Below are positions 1-6,111 of a stretch of 8,100 nucleotides of DNA, piece after piece. The position numbers were made by a program, and so were the translations under genes. The stretch's first letter is position 1. Each line of letters starts with the position of its first letter. This DNA is from an archaeon CG07_land_8_20_14_0_80_38_8 (GTDB lineage: Archaea; Nanobdellota; Nanobdellia; Tiddalikarchaeales; Tiddalikarchaeaceae): positions 1 through 8,100 of the forward strand of contig PEWF01000016.1 in NCBI GenBank assembly GCA_002779595.1. Direction: 5' to 3'. The notes under the pieces were generated by a model, which was given only the letters and a program-made list of their open reading frames with translations, did no database searches and was not told the origin of the DNA.

Positions 1-440
1 TTCACGCTGAGTTTTGTGCTAATCTGCTCAGCCTCTTTTTTAATATTTTTATTTTCAGTGTCTATGTAAACGTCAATGTCGCTGTTTTTGCCGGCAATGC
101 CTTTAGCGTAGCTCCCGAACAGTAAAGCAATAATTATTTTGTCATTTTTCTGCAATTTTTCAGTAATATTCCTTAATAAAGGATATTTTTGAATAATTTT
201 CAGCAATTTATACTCTTCAGCCATGATAATGTAAGCTTTTGATTCTATTGTTTTCTTCAATGAATAAATTTTATTCCTGCCTTCAGTTACGTAATCCACA
301 ACATTTCCTTTCTTCAAGGATGACAATACCTTAATTACGCCCATATGGCTCATTCTGACTTTCCTTGCTAATTCCCTGGCGTGAGAAGAAGATTTCAATA
401 ATTCATCGACAATTTCAAAAGTGTAATCTTTAGTTTTCAT
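1..440 (-). CDS. Winged-helix plus minimal nucleotidyltransferase protein (3' end outside window)
   Basis: Reading the minus strand from the ATG at 440 gives 146 open codons that run off the left edge. Residues 1-62 look like a winged helix-turn-helix domain (helices around 7-17, 21-30 and 33-44, then a wing-like segment ending ..GRNKIYSL). Residues 107-126 hold the nucleotidyltransferase motif LFGSYAKG...SDIDVYI, with Gly109-Ser110 and the metal-binding pair Asp121/Asp123; the third carboxylate would lie beyond the edge. In known families this layout belongs to archaeal MNT-type nucleotidyltransferases, some of which are antitoxins of HEPN toxins. Which nucleotide or target it uses cannot be told. 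A TATA-like box 26 bases before the ATG suggests a leaderless message, and a perfect palindrome lies between box and start, so autoregulation by the HTH is plausible. No HEPN partner is visible inside the window; it could lie to the left. Confidence 0.85.
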   Translation of the reverse strand, partial: MKTKDYTFEIVDELLKSSSHARELARKVRMSHMGVIKVLSSLKKGNVVDYVTEGRNKIYSLKKTIESKAYIIMAEEYKLLKIIQKYPLLRNITEKLQKNDKIIIALLFGSYAKGIAGKNSDIDVYIDTENKNIKKEAEQISTKLSV

Positions 441-441
441 A

Positions 442-459
442 TGGAAACAATAGTTTCCA
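442..459. promoter_or_regulatory. Perfect palindrome at the start of the wHTH gene, candidate operator
   Basis: TGGAAAC-AATA-GTTTCCA has 7-bp perfect arms with a 4-base spacer. It lies 2 to 19 bases before the ATG at 440, between the TATA-like box and the start codon, where a bound protein would block polymerase. Because the downstream product carries an N-terminal winged helix, an autoregulatory operator is the natural inference; no binding evidence exists here. Confidence 0.45.
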
Positions 460-460
460 A

Positions 461-470
461 TTTTTATAAA
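461..470 (-). promoter_or_regulatory. TATA-like promoter of the wHTH-nucleotidyltransferase gene
   Basis: On the minus strand this reads TTTATAAAAA, centred about 26 bases before the ATG at 440. That is the spacing expected if transcription begins at or next to the start codon (leaderless message), as seen for other genes in this window. Confidence 0.55.
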
Positions 471-514
471 TGTTGCTGTGAACAGAAAGAAAGACGAAAC
501 AGAACACGGCAACA
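471..514. repeat. Long-loop inverted repeat
   Basis: TGTTGCTGTG (471-480) pairs with CACGGCAACA (505-514) over 10 positions, with one mismatch that would be a G:U pair in plus-strand RNA. The 24-base loop is purine-rich and unstructured. It sits upstream of both flanking promoters, so it is not obviously a terminator or leader. It could be an operator pair, part of a small RNA, or chance. Confidence 0.3.
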
Positions 515-590
515 ACTGCAAAACCTGACTGGCATAGCAGGAATACTAAGATACAAAATGAAGGAATAGGTTTAATTTATTTTTAATATA

Positions 591-610
591 TATTTACTAT
601 ATGGTAAATA
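591..610. repeat. Inverted repeat upstream of the TPR-like gene
   Basis: TATTTAC (591-597) and GTAAATA (604-610) are perfect inverted arms around a 6-base centre. The element lies about 45 bases before the TATA-like box of the gene at 688. Its AT-richness makes chance occurrence reasonably likely; it is a possible regulator site. The rest of 441-687 holds no gene I can support. Confidence 0.3.
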
Positions 611-654
611 AATAGTGTGTGTTTTTGGCGTGCCCTCAGCCAGAAATAACAATC

Positions 655-663
655 TTTTTAAAA
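655..663 (+). promoter_or_regulatory. TATA-like promoter of the TPR-like gene
   Basis: TTTTTAAAA centred about 29 bases before the ATG at 688, with no Shine-Dalgarno site in front of that ATG. This fits a leaderless archaeal transcript and supports the chosen start. Confidence 0.5.
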
Positions 664-687
664 CAAATTTTTTAACTTTATTGTTTT

Positions 688-1212
688 ATGGAATCGTGGG
701 AAGAGGAATTGAAGTATGCTGTTGATTATTTGAATAATTACGAGTTTTCCGAAGCCAAAACATGCATTGATTATGTTCTTGAAGAATTAGGCAGTGAGGC
801 AGAGAATCATGCAGAAGTGATGCTTGCTGCTGCAAAAGTTTACCACAATTTGCCCACGAGCATGGCAAGTCCTGAACTTTACGATGAAGAAGTCCAGCAG
901 GCGCCGAGCATTTGCGACATTACAGAAGGCAATTTAAGGAAAGCAATAGAGTACGCTGAGAAGGCAATGAACATTAACCCTGCAATGAAAGAGGAAGCTT
1001 TGGACATAATAGTATTATGTTATAATTTTCAGGCAGAGAAATTATTCACAATAGGAGAAGAAAGTTTAAGCCATTCCAGACTAAATCAGTCAATAGGATA
1101 CTTGGAAGAACTAATAAAAATGAACCCTGCTGAGGAATCTTACAGGAATACGCTGAAACAAGTCAAGGAATTAACAGATTATGCAATGGAAGGAAGCAAT
1201 ACTCTCGAATAA
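688..1212 (+). CDS. TPR-like helical protein, function unknown
   Basis: The 174-residue product is predicted to be all helical, soluble and acidic, without a signal peptide or membrane segment. Tetratricopeptide-like units can be seen near residues 8-36 (A..YLNNYEFSEAKTCIDYVLEEL), 82-99 (NLRKAIEYAEKAMNINP) and 131-147 (RLNQSIGYLEELIKMNP). The two NP endings after the second helix are typical of TPR repeats. TPR proteins act as binding scaffolds, so an interaction role is a reasonable guess, but partner and pathway cannot be read from sequence. It precedes gatC by 36 bases on the same strand, yet gatC has its own TATA-like box, so co-transcription is possible but not required. The start is supported by a TATA-like box at the leaderless distance. 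Confidence 0.85.
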   Translation: MESWEEELKYAVDYLNNYEFSEAKTCIDYVLEELGSEAENHAEVMLAAAKVYHNLPTSMASPELYDEEVQQAPSICDITEGNLRKAIEYAEKAMNINPAMKEEALDIIVLCYNFQAEKLFTIGEESLSHSRLNQSIGYLEELIKMNPAEESYRNTLKQVKELTDYAMEGSNTLE

Positions 1213-1215
1213 AAA

Positions 1216-1225
1216 GTTTTTAAAC
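1216..1225 (+). promoter_or_regulatory. TATA-like promoter of the gat operon
   Basis: GTTTTTAAAC lies in the 36-base gap after the TPR-like gene, centred about 28 bases before the gatC ATG. No Shine-Dalgarno site precedes gatC, so a leaderless operon transcript starting at gatC is inferred. Confidence 0.55.
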
Positions 1226-1248
1226 AATTCAATTTTTGATAAATACTA

Positions 1249-1530
1249 ATGATTAATGAAGAAGAGGTTAAGCACGTTGCTGAACTAGCGCGCTTAGAAT
1301 TAACTGATGAGGAATTAAGCACTTTTTCAAAGCAATTGAATGATGTGATTGATTATTTCAAAATGCTTGACGAAGTCAAGACAGACAATGTAGAGCCGTC
1401 ATTCCACCCGTTAAGGACAGAGAACAGGCTAAGAGAAGATGAAACCGGCAAGTGCTTGGACAGGAAGAAAGTATTAGAAACAGCGGTTCACTCGGAGAAC
1501 GAATACTTCAAAGCTCCGAGAATAACATAG
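1249..1530 (+). CDS. gatC: Asp-tRNA(Asn)/Glu-tRNA(Gln) amidotransferase subunit C
   Basis: GatC is the small subunit that wraps around GatA and stabilises the GatCAB complex, which converts Asp-tRNA(Asn) and Glu-tRNA(Gln) to Asn- and Gln-tRNA in the cytoplasm. The 93-residue length is normal for the family. The hallmark N-terminus VKHVAELARLELTDEEL (7-23) is followed by the helix QLNDVIDYFKMLDEV (29-43), the linker TDNVEPSFHPL (45-55) that threads between GatA and GatB, the LREDE segment, and the usual ending YFKAPRIT, so the protein is complete. The ATG at 1249 is backed by a TATA-like box at the leaderless distance. Its stop codon overlaps the first base of a GGTGA site for the next small ORF. 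Gene order and sequence make this assignment firm; whether the main substrate is Asp-tRNA(Asn) or Glu-tRNA(Gln) is not resolvable here. Confidence 0.95.
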   Translation: MINEEEVKHVAELARLELTDEELSTFSKQLNDVIDYFKMLDEVKTDNVEPSFHPLRTENRLREDETGKCLDRKKVLETAVHSENEYFKAPRIT

Positions 1531-1534
1531 GTGA
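1530..1534 (+). promoter_or_regulatory. GGTGA Shine-Dalgarno site that fixes a TTG start
   Basis: GGTGA matches the archaeal anti-Shine-Dalgarno core and starts on the last base of the gatC stop. It lies 6 bases before the TTG at 1541. There is no ATG near this point, so this site is the main reason to place the start of the small acidic ORF at TTG. Confidence 0.6.
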
Positions 1535-1540
1535 AAAAAT

Positions 1541-1705
1541 TTGGATTTTATTACTAATTTCGGCGGGGAAGAGTTAGGATTCTCAGGCTTCGAGGAGGAT
1601 GACGATTACGATGATGATTATTTTGAAATAAGCGATGAAATGGAAGTTGAGGAATTAATGAATTATTACAAGCAAAAATACGGCTTTGAGAGGATAGCAA
1701 GATGA
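1541..1705 (+). CDS. Small acidic protein (54 aa) between gatC and gatA
   Basis: The 54-codon reading frame starts at TTG 1541 and ends in a TGA that overlaps the gatA ATG as ATGA. The start has a well-spaced GGTGA site, and the ORF fills almost the whole gatC-gatA gap. The predicted protein is very acidic: 18 of 54 residues are Asp or Glu, 14 of them in residues 18-38 (core EEDDDYDDDYFEISDE). It ends in a mixed helical tail, ELMNYYKQKYGFERIAR (38-54). I do not recognise the family. The frame differs from both neighbours, and GatC ends in its normal C-terminus, so this is not a broken gatC. Coupling suggests it is translated with GatA and may act on the GatCAB complex or its tRNA; that is inference. 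Starting at the internal ATG 1640 would leave only about 21 residues. Confidence 0.7.
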   Translation: MDFITNFGGEELGFSGFEEDDDYDDDYFEISDEMEVEELMNYYKQKYGFERIAR

Positions 1706-3120
1706 ACCTTAAAGAATACGTCAAGAAAATCAAGAACAAGGAATTAAACGCTGTTGACGAGATTCAGGATGTGATTAAGAAATGCAAAGAATGGAACAAG
1801 GAATACAACTGCTTTGTGACTATTTGTGAGGAAGAGGCATTAAAGCAGGCAAGGAAAGTTGACAAGGAAAGGAAAGGAAAACTTGCAGGAGTGCCGGTCA
1901 CTGTAAAGGATGCAATCTGCGTTGAAAACGTTCAAAGCAGTGCAGGAAGCAAAATATTAGAAGGCTACAAGCCGCCCTTTGACGCAACAGTAATAAATCG
2001 ATTAAAAGATGAAGGGGCAATTATAATAGGCAAAACCACGCAGGACGAGTTCGGATTCGGCAGCTACTCAATTAACAGCGCTTACGGAGTGCCTAAGAAT
2101 CCTTTTGACAAGAGCAGGGCTTGTGGCGGGAGCAGCGGGGGCTGCGCGTGCATTACGCAATTGGCAGATTTCCCCCACATCAGCATTGGCGAGAGCACAG
2201 GTGGAAGCATCAGCTGCCCGAGTTTTTTCTGCGGAGTTTACGGCTTAACGCCAACTTATGGATTAGTGAGCAGGTATGGATTAATTGATTACGCGAACAG
2301 TTTAGACAAGATAGGGCCAATAGCTAAGTCAACAAGGGATGTTGCTGAGTGCTTAAACATTATTGCAGGCTTTGATGAGAAGGAGCAGACAACCCTTGAA
2401 ACTAAAAAAGTTGATTACACAAAATTTGAAAACGTGAAAAATTACACAATCGGCCTGCCAAAGGAGTATTTCCAAAACGTTTCACCTGATGTTAAAGCGA
2501 AAGTTGATGAAGCCATTAAAGTGTTGAAGGGTTTGGGAGTGAAATTCGTTAATGTGTCATTGAAGATGACAAAATACGTTATTCCAGCGTATTACTTGGC
2601 AGCAGTGAGCGAGGCGAGCACTAATTTGGCAAAGCTTGACAGCGTAAGGTACGGGAAAGGAATGGATTTCACTAAGGGGAATTATAATGATTATTACTCA
2701 AAACTGAGGAGCAAATTTTTCGGGACTGAGGCGAAGAGGAGGATTATTCTTGGAACTTTTGCAAGAATGAGCGGTTACAGGAGCCAGTATTATTTGAAAG
2801 CAATGAAAGTCAGAACCTTGATTATTGAGGATTTCAGGAAAGTTTTTGAAAAAGTTGACTGCCTATTGTCGCCAACTATGATGTTCACAAGCCCTCGTCT
2901 GGATGAGATTGAAAAATTAGACCCTTTGCAGGTTTACCAGAGTGACTTGTTAACAGTAGGACCTAACCTTGCAGGGATTCCAATGATGAACGTTCCCTGC
3001 GGAAAGGACAGCAAGGGTTTGCCAGTAGGTTTCCATGTCATAGCGAATCATTTGGGTGAGATTAAAGTGTTAAGCGTGAGCAATGCTTACGAAGAAGCGG
3101 TGAAAAAAATAAATGATTAG
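1702..3120 (+). CDS. gatA: Asp-tRNA(Asn)/Glu-tRNA(Gln) amidotransferase subunit A
   Basis: GatA is the glutaminase of GatCAB: it hydrolyses glutamine and passes ammonia to GatB. At 472 residues it has normal length. The amidase-signature catalytic triad is present: Lys69 in VTVKDAI, Ser145 in GGSSGG, and nucleophile Ser169 in GESTGGSI, with the usual spacing. The following FFCGVYGLTPTYGLVSRYGLI...SLDKIGPI block (176-206) is typical. Later conserved segments EAKRRIILGTFARMSGY..YY.KA..VR and QSDLLTVGPNLAGIPMMNVPCG are also present. One oddity: where most amidases read GGSIR-x-PA, this protein reads GGSISCPS, so the conserved Arg is Ser171; the region is also rich in Cys (141, 148, 150, 172, 177). 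The start overlaps the preceding small ORF by 4 bases, so translational coupling is likely. The end overlaps gatB by 8 bases. Confidence 0.95.
   Translation: MNLKEYVKKIKNKELNAVDEIQDVIKKCKEWNKEYNCFVTICEEEALKQARKVDKERKGKLAGVPVTVKDAICVENVQSSAGSKILEGYKPPFDATVINRLKDEGAIIIGKTTQDEFGFGSYSINSAYGVPKNPFDKSRACGGSSGGCACITQLADFPHISIGESTGGSISCPSFFCGVYGLTPTYGLVSRYGLIDYANSLDKIGPIAKSTRDVAECLNIIAGFDEKEQTTLETKKVDYTKFENVKNYTIGLPKEYFQNVSPDVKAKVDEAIKVLKGLGVKFVNVSLKMTKYVIPAYYLAAVSEASTNLAKLDSVRYGKGMDFTKGNYNDYYSKLRSKFFGTEAKRRIILGTFARMSGYRSQYYLKAMKVRTLIIEDFRKVFEKVDCLLSPTMMFTSPRLDEIEKLDPLQVYQSDLLTVGPNLAGIPMMNVPCGKDSKGLPVGFHVIANHLGEIKVLSVSNAYEEAVKKIND
3099..3103 (+). promoter_or_regulatory. GGTGA Shine-Dalgarno site of gatB
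   Basis: GGTGA inside the last codons of gatA, 9 bases before the gatB ATG at 3113. It supports that start, which gives an 8-base overlap with gatA. Confidence 0.55.
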
Positions 3121-4531
3121 GGATGTTGAGTGCATTATTGGATTGGAAATTCATGCGCAAATGAATACTAAGAGTAAAATTTTCTGCTCATGCCCTGTAA
3201 GTGAGGCTCCTCCGAATACTAATGTGTGCGAAGTATGCCTCGGGTATCCTGGTTCAAAGCCAAGGCTGAACAGGAAAGTTTTTGAGAACGGCATAAAAGT
3301 TGCAAAAGCCCTGAACTGCAAAGTGCCTGACAATATTTTCTTCAGCAGGAAAAGTTACTTCTACCCTGACATGACAAAAAATTTTCAAATCACGCAGTAC
3401 GAAATCCCAGTAGGAATCAAAGGATATTTAACTATCAAGTGGAAGGGTGATGATTTGAAAATCCGCATCAGAAGGGCGCACCTGGAGGAAGACCCGGGAA
3501 AATTAGTGCACGTGGGGGGGGACATTACAAGCAGCGAGTATACCTTGATTGATTACAACAGGGCAGGAACTCCTTTGGTTGAAATAGTTACTGAGCCTGA
3601 TTTCACAAACCCTGAACAGGTAAGGGAATTCTTAAGCAAGTTAAGGGCAATACTGGAGCATTTGAACGTTTATGACAGTGAAATGATTATGAAAGCAGAC
3701 GCGAATATCAGCGTTAAAGGCGGCGCCAGAGTTGAAGTGAAGAATATTACCGGCTTCAACAATATAATGAAGGCATTAGAGTATGAGTATAACAGGCAGA
3801 GAATCATGGCAAAGCAGGGAATATTCATTAAGCAGCAGGAAACCAGGGCGTACAGCGACAAATCAAAGATGACTAAATCCTTAAGGATTAAGGAGTCAGA
3901 AGCTGATTACGGGTACATTTTTGAGCCTGACTTAAGCTGGCAGACTATGACGAGCAAGAGATTAAAAAATATTACTGATAATATGAGCGAGTTGCCTGAT
4001 GAGCGCATAAAAAGGTTTGTCAAAATTTACAAACTCACGAATGACACGAGTTACGTATTAGTTTACACTGACAAAGCATTAGCGGATTTCTTTGAGGAGT
4101 GCGCGAAGAAAATCAAGAATTATTCACTCCTTGCGAATTGGACAACAACTCATTTGCTGAAATGCTTGAATTATAATAATGAAAATATAAAGAAAAGCAA
4201 GATTACGCCGCTATTATTCGCTGAATTTTTGGAGAAAATCAGCAAAGGAGAATTAAGTGAAAGATTGGGCAAGGAATTAGTTAAGGAATTAGTCAGTACG
4301 GGCAGGAATATTAATGCAATTATGAAAATGCATAAAATAAAAGTGTGGAAAAATAGTGATATCAAAAAAATAATAGAAAAAGTGGTTAAGAAGAATGAGA
4401 AAGCAGTGAGTGATTACAAGAACGGGAACAATAATTCCATTAATTTTTTAATAGGGGAAGTTCTTAAAGAAACAAAGTATCAGGCAAGCGTGGAAAAAAT
4501 CAGGGAAATAATAATGAGTGTGATGAAATAA
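3113..4531 (+). CDS. gatB: Asp-tRNA(Asn)/Glu-tRNA(Gln) amidotransferase subunit B
   Basis: GatB is the ATP-dependent tRNA-binding subunit: it phosphorylates the misacylated Asp or Glu on the tRNA and transfers ammonia from GatA. The 472 residues match family length. The cradle domain starts at once with IIGLEIHAQMNTKSKIF (8-24), including the conserved Glu12 and His14. The zinc site Cys25-x-Cys27...Cys39-x-x-Cys42 follows, then FYPDMTKNFQITQYEIP (83-99), HLEEDPGK (123-130), DYNRAGTPLVEIVTEPD (147-163), ADANISVKGGARVEVKN (195-211) and QETRAYS. The helical and YqeY-like tail that contacts the tRNA elbow follows, ending in the usual NFLIGEVLKETKYQAS segment. The archaeal-only GatE would carry an inserted AspRS-like domain, which is absent, so this is GatB and not GatE. 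Its stop is directly followed by the next gene's ATG. Confidence 0.95.
   Translation: MIRDVECIIGLEIHAQMNTKSKIFCSCPVSEAPPNTNVCEVCLGYPGSKPRLNRKVFENGIKVAKALNCKVPDNIFFSRKSYFYPDMTKNFQITQYEIPVGIKGYLTIKWKGDDLKIRIRRAHLEEDPGKLVHVGGDITSSEYTLIDYNRAGTPLVEIVTEPDFTNPEQVREFLSKLRAILEHLNVYDSEMIMKADANISVKGGARVEVKNITGFNNIMKALEYEYNRQRIMAKQGIFIKQQETRAYSDKSKMTKSLRIKESEADYGYIFEPDLSWQTMTSKRLKNITDNMSELPDERIKRFVKIYKLTNDTSYVLVYTDKALADFFEECAKKIKNYSLLANWTTTHLLKCLNYNNENIKKSKITPLLFAEFLEKISKGELSERLGKELVKELVSTGRNINAIMKMHKIKVWKNSDIKKIIEKVVKKNEKAVSDYKNGNNNSINFLIGEVLKETKYQASVEKIREIIMSVMK
4520..4524 (+). promoter_or_regulatory. GTGAT Shine-Dalgarno-like site of the zinc-ribbon gene
   Basis: GTGAT at the end of gatB lies 7 bases before the ATG at 4532. 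It supports that start and translation from the gat operon message. Confidence 0.4.
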
Positions 4532-4927
4532 ATGAGTAATGCTGAACCAAGACCCGAGAATATTGGTGATTTGGACTTTTTTACAAGGCAAATAATGGCA
4601 CCTAATGGTTTCGCGTTCATGTGGGTTTACAAACCATTATGCCCTGCGTGCGGGAAGGCAAGGCTGAAAAAGCCGAAGAAGACTGCAAAATTTTACGCGT
4701 GCGAAGCATGCAAGAAAGAATTCGAAAAACCAGAGTATAACAAATTGTTGGCTTATAATATTGAATACACCTGCCCCGCGTGCGGGAAGAAAGGATTAAT
4801 TCATGGGGAATGGGAAAAGCCAGGCACTAAAACGTCAAAAGTAATGGTAAAATTTGAATGCGAGCATTGCGGGGAAAAGAACACAATTTACCGCATGAGC
4901 AAATTAAAAAAGAAGAAGAAAAAATAA
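4532..4927 (+). CDS. Double zinc-ribbon protein with lysine tail, last gene of the gat operon
   Basis: The ATG directly abuts the gatB stop (TAAATG) behind a GTGAT site, so it is surely on the same message. The 131-residue product has two four-cysteine zinc ribbons: Cys37/40 with Cys57/60, and Cys81/84 with Cys110/113. The knuckles read CPACGK, CEAC, CPACGK and CEHCGE. A 36-residue N-terminus rich in aromatics (FFTRQIMAPNGFAFMWVY) precedes them, and the chain ends in six consecutive lysines. Zinc ribbons with basic tails usually bind nucleic acid or ribosomes, so a tRNA, rRNA or transcription role is a reasonable inference, but I do not recognise the specific family. Its place beside gatCAB hints at a translation-linked job. 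The assignment as zinc-binding is firm; function is not. Confidence 0.85.
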   Translation: MSNAEPRPENIGDLDFFTRQIMAPNGFAFMWVYKPLCPACGKARLKKPKKTAKFYACEACKKEFEKPEYNKLLAYNIEYTCPACGKKGLIHGEWEKPGTKTSKVMVKFECEHCGEKNTIYRMSKLKKKKKK

Positions 4928-4931
4928 AAAA

Positions 4932-4940
4932 TTTTATAAA
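4932..4940 (+). promoter_or_regulatory. TATA-like promoter of the gene at 4964
   Basis: TTTTATAAA sits just after the zinc-ribbon stop and is centred about 28 bases before the ATG at 4964. No Shine-Dalgarno site is present, so a new leaderless transcript is inferred here, separating this gene from the gat operon. Confidence 0.5.
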
Positions 4941-4963
4941 CAGAATTATTTTAATCGTTTCTT

Positions 4964-5389
4964 ATGAATAATCTTGTCAGCAGGCAGTACTTGGCTTTAA
5001 TAGCAAGCAGATTCCTTGACTTCCTTGACTTTAAAAATGTTAAGAAAGTTTCCGATTTTAACACCTGCCTTAATAATAAGTATTCCATTAATAATTTCAG
5101 CATTAATGATGGATTAAGCAATTACTTAATTATCCAAATCACTCCTTCTAATAAAAGAACCCAAGCATTAACAATGGATTATATTGAAAATGGAAGCAAA
5201 GGCATTGTTCTGAGCATTAAGATTAATTCTGCATTAAATTATTCCAAGATTAACCTGAAATGCGATTCATCTGTTAAAAGTTATGAAACTTACAGTGCTG
5301 ACATCTTTGGGAATAAAATAAACATCAAGACATTAAAAGGCACAAATATATTAAATTTAAAGGATGAGCTGGAACAATTAATAACATAA
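4964..5389 (+). CDS. Hypothetical protein, 141 aa
   Basis: I do not recognise this protein. It has no signal peptide, membrane segment or cysteine motif. The N-terminal part (1-35) looks helical and amphipathic, with LALIASRFLDFLDF; the middle and C-terminal parts alternate short beta-like strands (YLIIQITP, GIVLSIKI, KINLKCD, KINIKTLKG) with Asn/Ser-rich turns, and the chain ends in a short helix, LKDELEQLIT. The composition suggests a small alpha/beta soluble domain. It is long for a chance ORF, has its own promoter at the leaderless distance, and sits in the same direction as its neighbours. It is followed after 35 bases by another gene with a separate promoter. Confidence 0.75.
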   Translation: MNNLVSRQYLALIASRFLDFLDFKNVKKVSDFNTCLNNKYSINNFSINDGLSNYLIIQITPSNKRTQALTMDYIENGSKGIVLSIKINSALNYSKINLKCDSSVKSYETYSADIFGNKINIKTLKGTNILNLKDELEQLIT

Positions 5390-5391
5390 AT

Positions 5392-5400
5392 TTTATAAAA
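5392..5400 (+). promoter_or_regulatory. TATA-like promoter that decides the start at 5425
   Basis: TTTATAAAA directly after the previous stop, centred about 29 bases before ATG 5425. The leaderless spacing favours ATG 5425 over the TTG one codon earlier. Confidence 0.5.
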
Positions 5401-5424
5401 AGAATTTTTTAACTAATTCCTTTG

Positions 5425-6102
5425 ATGAAATTATTAATAATCCATGCAAATGATGTATTATATGACAGGTCATGCAGTGCTATGAAATGTATTCAGGAAT
5501 TAACTGATTATTTTCTTCCAGAGGACGTTATCGACTTGAATGACGTTGCAGGGGATATGTCAGTGGGAGCATTATACGAGCGCGGAACAGGGCGCGAATT
5601 AATTCTTGACAATGAAGGCATAAAGTACGTTGAAGAACATCTCGAAAAAGGGTACGTCAACCATAACGGCTTGCTGAAATATTCAAAAGAAGGGGAATTG
5701 GACAACATTATTGATTTAATAAAGGAAGAGGACAAATTTGTTTTAGCTGGCGGATCCCTTGGAGGCTGCCACAAGAGAGCGTTCAACAATTTAATAAGAT
5801 TCACCGAAAAAAAGAATCTGGAAATAAATTTGGTGGGCGAAACTGTTTACACAAATAAAAATTCAACAATGAATAGTTTGGATTTTGCAGGATTAAAGAA
5901 GATTATTCAAAAATACAATTTCAGTGCTGTAACTTTTGATTCAACTAATAATGTTAAATGGAACTGGAAAAAGGTTGAAGAGGAAGGTGAAAGAGTTTTC
6001 AGTTTAGAAATCAAAGGAAAATTATGGCAGAATTGGCTTCCTAAGAATGTAATAACTAATTATTTTGACAATAATAAGTTATTTAAACTATCATTAAATT
6101 AG
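5425..6102 (+). CDS. Alpha/beta protein, possibly isochorismatase-fold cysteine hydrolase
   Basis: Starting at ATG 5425, the product is 225 residues; a TTG just before it would add one residue but lies closer to the promoter than needed. It opens with a hydrophobic strand, MKLLIIHANDVLYD, with Asp10 where cysteine hydrolases of the isochorismatase fold keep a catalytic Asp. Residues 104-143 read KFVLAGGSLGGC....LVGETVYT, with Cys115 after a Gly-rich turn and a helix and strand behind it. This resembles the nucleophilic-cysteine region of that fold (strand, G-rich turn, Cys, helix, strand). The catalytic Lys cannot be placed with confidence, and no diagnostic motif is complete, so the family call is tentative. 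It has no signal peptide or membrane segment and is presumably cytoplasmic. It is followed after 9 bases by the membrane protein gene. Confidence 0.8.
   Translation: MKLLIIHANDVLYDRSCSAMKCIQELTDYFLPEDVIDLNDVAGDMSVGALYERGTGRELILDNEGIKYVEEHLEKGYVNHNGLLKYSKEGELDNIIDLIKEEDKFVLAGGSLGGCHKRAFNNLIRFTEKKNLEINLVGETVYTNKNSTMNSLDFAGLKKIIQKYNFSAVTFDSTNNVKWNWKKVEEEGERVFSLEIKGKLWQNWLPKNVITNYFDNNKLFKLSLN
6079..6088 (+). promoter_or_regulatory. TATA-like promoter inside the 3' end of the preceding gene
   Basis: TTATTTAAAC lies in the last codons of the preceding gene, centred about 28 bases before ATG 6112. It would allow independent leaderless expression of the membrane protein; co-transcription with the upstream gene is also possible. 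Confidence 0.35.
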
Positions 6103-6111
6103 TAAATAATA

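Noticed and set aside
1531..1557. GTG start right after the gatC stop
   Set aside because: This frame stops at TAA after eight codons; the long frame in the gap is the one starting at TTG 1541.
1249..1705. Frameshifted or fused GatC extending into the gatC-gatA gap
   Set aside because: GatC ends with its usual C-terminal FKAPRIT segment at normal length, so the acidic frame is better explained as a separate small gene.
3113..4531. GatE instead of GatB
   Set aside because: The length is 472 residues and there is no AspRS-like insertion; it also lies directly after gatA, while GatE pairs with GatD.
5508..5804. 98-residue minus-strand open frame
   Set aside because: It lies entirely inside the 225-residue plus-strand gene, has no promoter or Shine-Dalgarno site, and reads as the complement of a well-formed alpha/beta protein.
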